From NCBI GenBank assembly GCA_933228895.1, contig OW121852.1, positions 129,885,544-129,949,543 on the forward strand: a stretch of 64,000 nt of DNA, read 5' to 3'. Position numbers and translations under genes: made by a program. The stretch is from Platycnemis pennipes. Taxonomy: Eukaryota; Arthropoda; Insecta; Odonata; Platycnemididae. Below, piece by piece: positions 21,701-33,700 of the stretch. Below the pieces are notes generated by a model. That model worked only from the letters and a program-made list of their open reading frames with translations. It searched no databases and had not been told where the DNA came from. Numbering within the stretch: the stretch's first letter is position 1; the number at the start of each line of letters is the position of its first letter.

Positions 21701-24700
21701 AACAGCCAAACACTCAGCAATCATAACCTTTATTCCAAGCGTTTGATGTGCTACCACTAAGGTATCTATTTGTTTTTTAGGTGCTCTAGATATTTTATAT
21801 TCGTGGTGGAAACAGAACGAAGCCAACCGAATACTCTTGGGTAAATTGAGGTCAAAAAAGATATTTCGATGTTAGGTTTAGGTACTGTTATACCTAAGCC
21901 CAGTAATGAAGCTTTTAAACAAACATGTGTATATTTTGCACCAATGTTGTTCTGATCCCTTCCGGTTGAACTGTGGAAACAAAAGTCCACGGCTATATTT
22001 CTGGGCAAATTAAAAGAATGGTTGTTATCCAAGGAGAAGGATGAAGTGGAGAAGCTATTATAAGCTGTTGTATGATCTCGGAGGTTTTAAATATGTACTT
22101 TATTTAGTATTTATATTGTTAATTTTTTTTAATTTTTATACTCTCAGTACTGCTATATTGTTCATATTCATTCATTTCTTTCTTCTATTATTTTTTATAT
22201 TTCATTGTGTTAAACACAATGTTTGAATATATAGAGTGTTTATTAGCCACTAGATTTAATACTTGTATAGATTAGAACCAGCCGCTGCTTTCAATAGTTG
22301 ATGATGGTAACCCCAACACAGGTAATCCTTCTAAGATTCCCTTCTAAATTGATGATTTTTGTATTCTTTGTATTTGTATGGTTTATTTTTTTCAGAGGTG
22401 GAATAAAAATTATTATAATGATATTATGCACCGATCCACAGTTACAAAATTTATTCAGTCAACATGTGTCACAATGAATGAATTGACTTTTACAACCACA
22501 GGGTCATGAATACAGGGGCACAACCCTGATTTCAATGCATTGGCATCATCATCAGGTGCTTAAGAGGCTGGGACACAGCGTAAACGGGTGAAGTGTGTCG
22601 TACGCGTGAGACGGGAGCTTTTTCTGTAGCGGACACAATCAACATACGCGACCCTCTACAAGAAACTTACGGACGAAAGCGTAAAAAGGGAATCCGTGGC
22701 GAATGTAAAAAAGAATTAAAAATTAATTTTCAAGACTAGAGAAATACTAATGTACTTCCGTTCATTAAGTTAACAAATTTAATGCAATTTACAATAAATA
22801 ATCCGTGATAGCTGTGTTTAATCCTTCCTAACGAAATTTTAACGACCTAACCCTTGGCAAACAACCTCAAACAAGCTATTTAATGTCATTAGTTTCTTTG
22901 TAAAATCTTACTAAAACAAAAAAAATTCAAATAACTATTCATTCATTAACCCTTATTACAAAAAAATTGTCAAAAAATGGGGTCGTTTACCATATTTTTT
23001 AATTGCTGAATCTGATAGAGTTCGTAAAATAAAAAGACTCGTATTTTTCCGTTTTTTGATCCGTCAATAATTTCTCGAGTTATAAGCGGCGAAAAACTGG
23101 TGTTTTTAACCCTTTCGGAAAAGTGGGTGAGGTTACAACCTCTGACGTATCTCGACTTCGTCCAATCACAACTGAGCCCGCGAAGATACTTTGCCTTATC
23201 GCAATGGGGGGGACACAGCTGACTCTGCCAATCGGACAGTTGCGACAGCATCTGTGCGAGCAGACCTTCTGAGAACCCCCTCCACTCCATTCCCTTCCCC
23301 TAAAAGCAGTCATGGACGGGAGGAAAATAACGTCAATGTTATCACAGCTGCTTTTTTGGTTGGTGTCACCTTTTTCTTGTTTTAATTTTTGATTTATGAG
23401 TGAATGGTTGTGGTTAGGAGATTAATTTTTTCACTAAAATTCTTTTTTTGTTTCCATCTAAAGATTTCGTGTACAAAATTGCGATTTCGGTTCCGAATAA
23501 ACGCCCCCATTCTCTATTCTGAAACCAAAGAATGAAATAAGTGTTGCAGTATATGAGCCTAAAATTTTAGTTCAGAAGAGACAGAAATCCACTCGTAACT
23601 TCTATAATTCCTCACAGGTGGCTCAATCCTGGGCCATTTTTCATTGGTTTTCCTAGTACGTGAAACGTAAGTGATGACCATCTCCCACGTGAACGGTCTC
23701 ACGTTACGCGCTGGCTGTGTCTTTTGTTTCCGTTTTCCCACCCATCTATTCACGTTTTACAGTAAACGACTCACGTCACCCGTTTGCGCTGATTGTGTCC
23801 AGAGCCTTAAATGACGAGAGTTAATCTTGCTCATACATGTAGCAGTGGCACTCTCTCCACGAACCGGACCAATGGACTGACCCGTTGAGATTCGTTCACC
23901 TAAACCAGTTTTGGGACCAAATACGGGGAAAAATGGCTTTAAAGGGTATTTTATGATAGGCTTGCCTTGTCTGTGAGAAGAGGAAACTTAAAGTTAGTTA
24001 GAAATTTACAAATTAGAAATAATTATGAAAATAAAAGTTTCCGAAACACCTGGGACCTGGAAAAAATGAAAATAAAGGTGGAAAATGTCAATTGTTTAGA
24101 TTTTCTGATGAATTTCCAGTATTTTTTTAAACTTTTGGATTTACCCAAAGTACTGTGCTGCAAATATTCTTCTGTTTCCATTTCTTCTGAGTTTTGAGTA
24201 TTTAAATATTTTTAATAGAGAAAACGTGTATTGCGTGCTTAAATACCTATGGTTGAAGGGGGTGAGGGGGTGGGTTGGCAGGGGTTCAAGGTCGAGATGG
24301 TAGAAAGGGAGGAGGGGCAATCTTGAGGTGTGGACTGTTTGCGGAAGAAAGGTGACTCGTGGTTTTTGACGATTGAGGAGGAAGATGGGAACAGACATTC
24401 ATTTCATATAATGCATTTCGTGTCGTGCTTTTTAAAACTTCGAGTTCCTCAAATGAGTTCATTGGTAGAGAGTAATATAGAGTACTCACTGGGTATGCCA
24501 AAACCGTAATCCAAGGGGCTGGTGTGTTTTAAACCGTCGGGATTATCTCGAATAGGTAACCTAGGAGTCACATGGTACAAACACGAATGGCTCGCAAATT
24601 TCGATGCGTTTGAATCGCTCGTAATAATCTCACTCATTGTTTTCGCTCGAGTTTTCTATCGTACGAGGGCTCTGTAGTCGAGCCAGATGAGAAAAACTCA

Positions 24701-27700
24701 AGTGAAAGCAATGAATCAGGTTGTAATCAGCGGTTTTAACACGACGAATTCATAAACCATTTGTGTTCATACCACGTGACTTCTTGGCTACCTATTCGAG
24801 ATAGTCCCGAAGGTTTTAAACGCACCCACCCAAGTGATCGTACTTCCGATTTACCTACCAGCGTGCTGGAGTGCCGCTCTTTAACCCCAGCTGATGGAAA
24901 TGCTGCATTTTACACAGATTTTACTCAACTAAGGTGATTCGGAGTGTAAGACGACTGTGGGAGAGTGCGGGCAGCATTGTCCTTGAAGAAGGGGATAAAG
25001 CTAGCTGAGGTAAGGGTCTGTTTCCAGAGGGGTGATGGGGATGGTGGGGGGTGTTTTGCGGGGGGGGCTGGAGCGACGGGAAATCTAAAGTGAATGTCAG
25101 GCGAGAACTCCGGAGGCGTCAATAGTTGGCAGATCCCGTGGCCCTGTATTGAAAACCGTTCGACATCCCGCTCGGTCGAGCCCAAACTCGAGTGATGTAA
25201 ACGAATGCTGCTGAAAGCTCGCGGAATGTGGAATGCTGGTTTAAATATTCCGTCGCATGTGAAATTTCATCCACTGGAGTAAGTGGATGGATGTGTGGCC
25301 ACGTCATATGAACCCACCAATCGAGTGCAAAATCGCCGCCAAATTAAAACATCATCAATGAAATTGACTGATGAATGAATTTGAGAAGATAAAAAAACAC
25401 AATAGTTTAACTCAGCTTTACTGACATAATATCAAGTGTTACTGCTTGCCTTAGAAGATCTTTTTATAACTCTAACTGCTGAAGTACATACTTTATGCAT
25501 GAACACAGTAGAAGGCTCTCACAACCCCAATCTAATAATCTTACAGCGTAGATTCTACTTTCGGTTATATTTTAATAAGCAAAATAACCCTATCGGTTAA
25601 TATCTTTATAATTAAAATATTAAGCCCTTCAAAATACGGAGTCTTTATTTTTATTATATTGTCATTAAAAAAAAAAGTTGTCTTCAACCCGAAGGTTGGC
25701 TATTGATAGGTGATGAGGGTAGAGCTCACCCCGTACTAGGCCATTGGCGTGTGACATTTACGCATTCAGGGTAGGGGGGGGGGGGGCTGTTTGAAACCGT
25801 CGGGATTATCTCTAATAGGTAACCAAGGAGTCAGGTGGTATACACACGAATGCTTCGCAAAGTTGGTGGCTTAAAACCGCTGATTGCAACCTCATTCTTT
25901 GTTTACACTTGTGTTATATCCACTGGGGGCTCTTTAGTTGGGATAGATGAGAAAAACTCAAGTTAAGACAGTTAATGATGTTGTAAAGAGCGATTCAGAC
26001 ACATTACATTTTGAAACCATTATTGTTTGTATCACGTGACTCCTTGGTTACCTATTAGAGATAATACCGACGGTTTCAAACACAACCCCCTGGGCCACCT
26101 GTGATTTCCTACGAAGTTCCGGCACGTAGAAAAGTGAATATATTGAAGTTGGGGGTGTCTAGAAAGGCTTCTTCCCGGGATTTGAACCCGGGACCCTCCG
26201 GTCAGTAGCCCAGCGCTCTACCCATTAGGCCACCACGACCCCCACATGCTGTCATAAATCGGGTAAATATTAATAAGTAAGTTAGCTTGAAGCCGAGATT
26301 TTTAGGTGATTTTATTAGTAAAGTATGATTTGCTTAAGCTTAACTTAAATATTGAAGAAGAGTCTTTTAAGCTCACATCTTTTAAGAGTAATGTTGAAGA
26401 AATAATGTATGCTCAAAGCTACTTTAGACATTTGATAAAATACAGAAATATATTTCCGGCATTCGTGATTTTATATTTCTTTCATGAAGACCTTTAGTGT
26501 CTTGTGACTAAAACATTGGAAATTATCTATAGCTAAACTCTTTTAACATTTTCAAGATATATATTTTTTGTAACCAACAGACTTAAAGAGACTACTGACC
26601 TATGTTTTTCAAAACATTATTTGTGGTGATATTATCTACGGGATTAAAAACACATTTACATTCAATCAAATTTATGAGAGTCAGTTATTTTTTTGTAAAC
26701 CCATGACTCCTACGTCAATGGCCTTTTAACTGTACACAGAGATAATGGTTTGGTACAATACTTTAAAATTTGGAATAGATATTTTTATAAATTTGTCCTA
26801 CAGAATTATTTTAAAGTCGTTTCCAACTTAGCTGACGCTACCCGAGACCATGCGGTCGTGTCTCCAAAAAGAATTCCAACGATGCTAACGAGACGAGGTG
26901 AACGCATTCCAAACTACGTCAATTTTGATAGCGTTTTTGGTATACCAATTGAGCGCTCAACAGTATCTTTACTCTCTGGTTCAACTCACGTCTATTGTCA
27001 CTGAATACTTGAATGCTCACATTAAAGTTCTAGAATGTCCTAGGTCTCACAGATGTTTTGAGAACTTACTTTTGTAACTTCGAAAAAGTCAGTTCATTCA
27101 TTGTGTACATGGGATTCCAAAGAGCTACTACGAGTCTCATCTCATTTATAACACTAAAATGCAGAATCATCAGGACTCAATGAAAAGTCGGTCAACAACA
27201 AAATATGAAGTCACATGGGGGAGGGTGTATGAGGGGGTGGGGCCTAGGGTGTGGCCTGGGTTTGGTGTAGATTAGGCACAAGTGGGATAGAACTAGATGG
27301 ACTCTTCCCCTTGTCACAAATGGTATTACTGGGATGTGTACACACCCATGATCTGCTTCAAATCGATCATAATGACTTCTTCTTCTGACCTCTGCCCAGG
27401 GGTCTTTTACTAAACGTCTTTGTCTATTATATGTTAGGCAGCTGCAGGTGCCCCGAATAATTCTCCACAAGAATCTGTTCGTCTCTCTTCTGGCCAACGC
27501 CGTGTGTGTCATCCTGTTCAAGTGCTTGGTGATACTGACGGAGTTTGATACTGACGAGAATTCCATTGTGAAACAGGTGAGGGTGCCAAAAAATTTCATT
27601 TATGCTTGCACCACAAAATTTGTCCTAATTCACATACGCCGCATACTAAAAGCTTCCTTCCTTCCTTCACATACGACAGATTGTAGACACGAACCATGTA

Positions 27701-30700
27701 TTTGCATTTGACTCTTCTGTATTACATGTTTCCATGAAGAAGTTGCATTGTAGCACTTATTGTTAGTTGCATGTATGTCGTGGGTGTTTGGTGATGTTCA
27801 TCCCCTGCCACACGCCCTCGCGGTGGCTCGCAGGGTATTACGGAAGTGTAGATGTCAAGGTGGAGATGGGTCGAGAGGGTTCAAACAGGATCCAAAGTTT
27901 CATAGCCGCTTTGGAAACGACATAATCTTGGCTCTGAATCATAACATTACTGTAATCTATCGTAAATTTATTTCAAAGCTCTAACCAACTACTTTTGATC
28001 ATAAGTCTATCCTAGATCTCTACCAGTAACGTGTTTACCGTTGCATTTTTGTCCTAGTAAAAAACTCTGCAACACTCCAAATGTCCATAGCTACTACACA
28101 TTCGGAAAATAAATAACGAAATGGTTTAATTCTTTGATACCTTCACCCAGCCCGGGTAAAATGGCGGTGGCCTTTTACACTAAAGCTCGTTGATGTTCTT
28201 TCCCTCTGAGCAAAGCGGTTACATTGAGACTATAATTTCGGTATTCATCGTAAGTGACAACTTCTCACCCAAAAGTATGGTCACTTTAACGAAAGTAAAC
28301 AAATTAAAATTTTGGTAAATAGTAGAATTCCACAGAGAAAAAATCATTCGCCTTGAACGGGACTCGATCCTGAATCCCCTGGTTTCCGGCCAGGTGCTTT
28401 AACCAATTAAATTTCCACAGGAACAGTCAACGCCACGGTAGACTAATGGGGGCGTTTACTCGGAAGCGAAATCGTAATTTTGTACACGAAATTGTTAGAT
28501 GGAAACGAAAAAAGAATTTTAGGGAAAAAATTAATCTTCTAACCACAACCATTCACTCATAAATAAAAAATTTAAATAAACAAAGAAAGGGTGATACCTA
28601 CCGAAAAAGCTGCTGTGATAACATTGACGTCATTTTCCTCCCGTCCTTGACTGCTTTTAGGGGAAGGGAAGGAAGTGGAGGGGGGTTCACGGAAGGTCTG
28701 CTTGCACAGATGCTGTCGCAACTGCTCCTATTGGCAGAGTCAGCTGTGTCCCACCCATTACGATAAGGCAAAGTAGCTTCGCGGGTTAATTTGCGAATGG
28801 ACGAAGTTGATATACGTCAGAGGTTGCGCCACGCCCACTTTTCCGATAGGTTATAAACATCAGTTTTTCGCCGCTTATAACTCGAGAAATAATTGACGGA
28901 TCAAAAAACGGAAAAATGCGTCTTTTTATTTTACAAACTATCAGATGCGGCAATGAAAAAAATAAGGTAAATGACCCCATTACTAAAAGTTGCTGGCCGG
29001 TATAAAGGGGGTTCGGGTTTGAGTCCCGATGACGGAGAATATTTTTCTCTATGGAATTCTGCTATTGTGCCATTTCAGCAGGTCACGCCTTTAAGGGACT
29101 CGCGGCCATTTTGCGGCCCTACAACTTGTTTTTTAATTTTGGTGTTTTACAGCCGACATTTAGTAATTTTGAGGCTAAAATTCTCACAGAAAATGTTACT
29201 CGGTTGGGAAAAAAATGTATATGCCTGATGTCCACCTACCTACATTTTACATACCTACTATCTTAATCCTAAGACCTCGCAACGTCGTAAGAGCTCTAAC
29301 TGGCAGCGTTTGTTCCTTAGTGAGGCGTCTGTGAGAAGGCATTAGAACCCAGTAGAACCCACTTCAAGTAATGGTGTCAACCTGAAGAATACTTAGGCAA
29401 AAAACGGAAACCACCTTGATTAATTTTATTATAGACTAATATGAACTAACTGGGAATGGCGGAACAGTGCTAGAGGGTGAAATATACCAACAACAAAAAA
29501 AGAAAAAGCAGAACTTGGAGAGAGGAACGGTAGATTCGCTGAAATTTTTGACCATGGGGACTTCTGGAGTAAAATTAAGGGAGTGATATAGAGTGAATGG
29601 AATCAGAAGAGAAAACCAGTTGTGTGGAGTGCAGAGCTAGGGAGATGAATAGCGAACGTCGAGAAGGGGAGTGACAGGTAAATGGTAACAGAAGAAAGGC
29701 AGTGCCGACAAAACCAGATGTAGTTCATGAGAGCCGTCCGAATGGAAGGCATAAAGTGGAGAAAGTAGGTGATATAGAAGCACCAATATGAAAATGGGAA
29801 TGTCAGTGAACAAATCCATGGGGAAAATGACTTCGGGGGTCAACTTAATTGAAATTGTTGAGTTGATAAGAGTATTAGTGGAAAGGAACTTGGAATAAAA
29901 TTACGTTATATTAGCGTGTTTTTTTTAATTTTGAGAAAGCGAATAAATCTGAGAGGCAGCAAATTTAACGTAAATATGCCGGAATATAGGTGTTGATCGG
30001 ATAAATCGGAAGCTTACCTTAAATTAGGCCAATGGAGTCGTTAACCATGTTTTTTTATTGCCAAATATGATAGTTTGAAAAATATCAGACCCGAATTTTT
30101 CCGTTTTTTGATCCGTAAATTATTTCTCGAGTTATAAGCGGCGAAAAACTGACGTTTTTAACCCTTTCGGAAAAGTGGGCGAGGTACAACCTCTGACGTA
30201 TACCGACTTCGTCCAATCACAACTGAGCCCGAGAAGCTACTTAGCCTTGTCGCAATGGGGGGGACACACAGTAGACTCTGCCAATATGAGCAGTTGCGAC
30301 AGCATCTGTGCGAGCATACCCTCCAAGAACCCCCCTCCAATCCCTTCCCTTCCCCTAAAGGCAGTCAAGGATGGGAGGAAAATGACGTCAATGTTATCAC
30401 AGCAGCTTTTTCGGAGGTCGTCACCTTTTGCTTAATTTAATTTTTGATTTGTGAGTGAATGGTTGTGGTTAGAAGATTATTTTTTTCACTAAAATTCTTC
30501 TTTCGTTTCCATCCAACTATTTCGTGTACAAAATTGCAATTTCTATTCCGACCAAGGCTCCCCCATTATATGCAAGTGAAAGCAGCTAATTGGTATAGGG
30601 CGGTAATGAAAGGACAGCGCTGTCCGTTTTTGCCGGTATTTTCTAGTGTATGTAGTACAGTAGCCTTATGTTTTAAGTGTTTAAACCGCTAATATTATAT

Positions 30701-33700
30701 CATAAACCAGTCAAAAACATTGTTATTTAACCCTAATACCTTACCTATACTATCTCAATCCTAAGGCTAGAACAACATTCATGCCATAGGCGGGATTTGA
30801 AGCTTTAACCTTTGGGGTTACCAGACCGGAGGGCTACTAACCTGGCTCTTGTGTATGTTCGGAAGAAATGGTGAGAGAGAGAGGTGTGAAGATGGACTTG
30901 GGTAGAATTAAAGATTATACAGCTTACATGGTTCGCTCACAATCAAGCGTTAGTCTTTCAGTCTGCCCATGGCCTGCCAAAGTTCAAGATGTGTGACAAA
31001 AGCAGTGAGAAATCTTCCTTACTTAATGTCACTCAAATCCAAGATGATTTTCGGGCTCGCCAACAAGTGTCCTTCACGCTCTTCCATCTCGATGTCACCT
31101 CCCAGTTCTCTCGCATCACCCGCCTACTTGGTCATCACTTCTTATTCTTGGCCTTCGCTCTGGGAGTCCTCTCCTCACTCTTCTTATCATTTTATCCTAC
31201 TCTCTCCTCCTTACATGACCGAGCAATCTTATACTTCTAACCACGGCCACAGCAGCAGCTCTTCTACATTTTTTCCTTTAAATTATTTTGAATAACCTAC
31301 TACTCTTGTGTAAGCTTGCGCGGGTTGTCTTGCTTGAAATGCTGATCTTCCGGGATTTCCTCCGCGTTGGTCCATAATTCCTCAGATGAGGAAGGTACGT
31401 GTGCAGCGAAGATCTGCAAGATTTGTAAAAGAACGGTACGATAACCTTACTAGCGTAACCATTCTATTAAATGAATTAAATTGGGTACCATTGTCAGATC
31501 GCAGGTTGAAATTTAGACTTAATCTCTTAAATAAACTCCAAGACCATTATTTTCAGTGATGACGTTCAAAATATTTTGCGAACCCCAACTTACTATGGTA
31601 GACTGGACCATAATCACAATATTAGAGAAATTGATTGCCGAACTGACAGATTCAAAATGTCCTTTTTCCCTCGAACAATTAGGGATATGAATAGCGGTAA
31701 ATATTTCCAATGTGAGTGAATCAATCCATAGTATAGGTAGTTGCATACTGGTGTAAGGACTTGAAACTAACCCAACTAACAGCATTTTTTGCATGTATGC
31801 TTTGCCATTCTTATCTTTTTTAAATAGTGTAGTTTAAAACAGTATATAAATACTTATCCTTTTTTATGCCTGATATGTAGAGCATGTATGGTGAGAATTC
31901 ACCCCCTGCAACACACCTTTATGGTGGCTTGCAGGGTATTATGTAGATGTAGATGACAGTTTTGCCGGCGTTGCAGTCGGCTTCTTCAGGTCAGTGAAGT
32001 GAATATGCAGTTCAAGTTCAACAAGCATTTATTAAGACCAGGTATAACGATACATAAACTCATCTATTAAAAAAATAATCATCAATAAACCATAAATTAA
32101 TCATCAATGACAAACAATATAGGTAACAAAAAAACAAAATATTTCCTGGTCTATCCCCGTTTTAGGATTATCTCCTCTTCGCCGTGTGGAATTCGTGTTG
32201 TGGAGTTCTAATATATTAGTCTTTGCTTTCTTATTTTTAACGGGAGCGGCGTTGGTCCGGCATTCGCCCGCGCACGAGGGGAAACCCACAAAACCGTCGT
32301 GGGATCACCGAATAAAATGAACAGCAAAACATAACAAAACATCAATAAATTTAAAAAACATAACAGTTGTAGATATAACTCTGTCTATTGGAAAATAGTT
32401 CTTTTATAACAAATCACTGGACTAGGTGATGGGCACATCCGCCGATGTTTGCGGTGCTGGAGGTAGGACTGGGGAAATCACTGGTATTAACACAGGGGAG
32501 TAAACGTATGACTGGATTTGGTCACGGGATCCCGGTCTGGCTGGCGTGGAGTTTTCTTCTTTTTCTTCTGCCTCTTCTTCCTTTTCTTGATCCGGAACAG
32601 TGGTAGCTTAGGATGTGGCCGAAGAGGTAGTGGAGTCGGGATGCCGTAGCGTATCCTGTGGGCTGGTAGAGTTACATCGGGGTAGTAGTTCCGTAGGTGC
32701 TTGCTGATGATCCTGGCTGCCGATTAGACTTTCTTCTTAGGCTTCTTGTGGAGTAGTACCGATGTGTTGGCCAGGAGATCGCCCATCAGGGTTGTATTGT
32801 TCCTCAGGATCCTTTCGGCTGCTCTGCATCGTAGTCGGCACAACCTGTGGAGGATAGGTCCCGTGTTAGAAACATTGTAAACTTCGGTGCGCTGGTACAG
32901 GGGGTCGAGCCCGTGTATGAGGAGCAACGTTCTGCGTTCTAGCGAGGCGTAGGTGTTGATAGCGGCGCTGTTGGGAGAACAGCAAGTGCGGCGTACTCCA
33001 TGACTGGCCTTACGAAGGCCTGGTACAGGATTTGGCCGCATCTCACTGATATCCGTGGCCTTTCACGTGGACAGCTTTTATGAGGTTGCATCGCCTGCTA
33101 CATTGGGCTCTCACCCTTCCACCTGTTTCCTGAAACTAAGATTCCGGTCAATCTCCACGCCAAGGTAGATTATTGACCGAGATTGTGGGACACGTTGTCT
33201 CCATAGGGACAGAGGGATAGTTCTTCTGTCGGACTCCTGGTTCTTGCCGAAGATGATGAGTTGAAACTTTTTAGCGTTAAGCCGTATGCGCCACCTCTGA
33301 ACCATCCTTCTAGTTTTGTGGTCATGGATTGTAGTCTAGTCATGGCGACGTCTAGTGTCTTCGCCGTATTCCACATGGCGGTATCATCTACATACTGAGA
33401 CAAGGTTAATGGTCCCATGCTTTTAGTCAGTTTTGGCATGTCCCTGAAGTAGAGTGTGAATAGTAGGGGGTAGAGGACCGTTCCTTGGGGGACTCCTGCT
33501 ATTAGGTTGAAGGGGTTAGATAGGTGGTCGCTCTCTTTCACCTTGGCTGTTCTACCTCTCAGGAAGCAGTTCAGGAGTCGTAGTATGTTCGGAGGGATAT
33601 TGGTCATCTCCGTCAGCTTCCATATAAGCCCGTTGGGCCATACATTGTCAAATGCTCTTTCTTTGTCAAAGGCAACTGCAATTACGCATTTGCGTTGGTA

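Noticed and set aside
22041..22226. Hydrophobic 61-codon frame resembling a membrane protein
   Set aside because: It arises from T-rich DNA (runs of Phe/Leu/Ile codons), with no conserved motif and no supporting neighbours.
26165..26247. Possible functional tRNA on the minus strand
   Set aside because: The T arm and box motifs are good, but the acceptor stem does not pair and the anticodon stem is mismatched; kept only as a tRNA-like repeat.
27439..27446. CAG trinucleotides as alternative acceptors for exon 5
   Set aside because: Either would shift the frame and meet a stop at once; the TTAG acceptor at 27436-27437 keeps phase with exon 4.
27192..27599. 135-codon minus-strand frame covering receptor exon 5
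   Set aside because: Shadow of exon 5 plus intron; the plus-strand exon is supported by phase and TM2 motifs.
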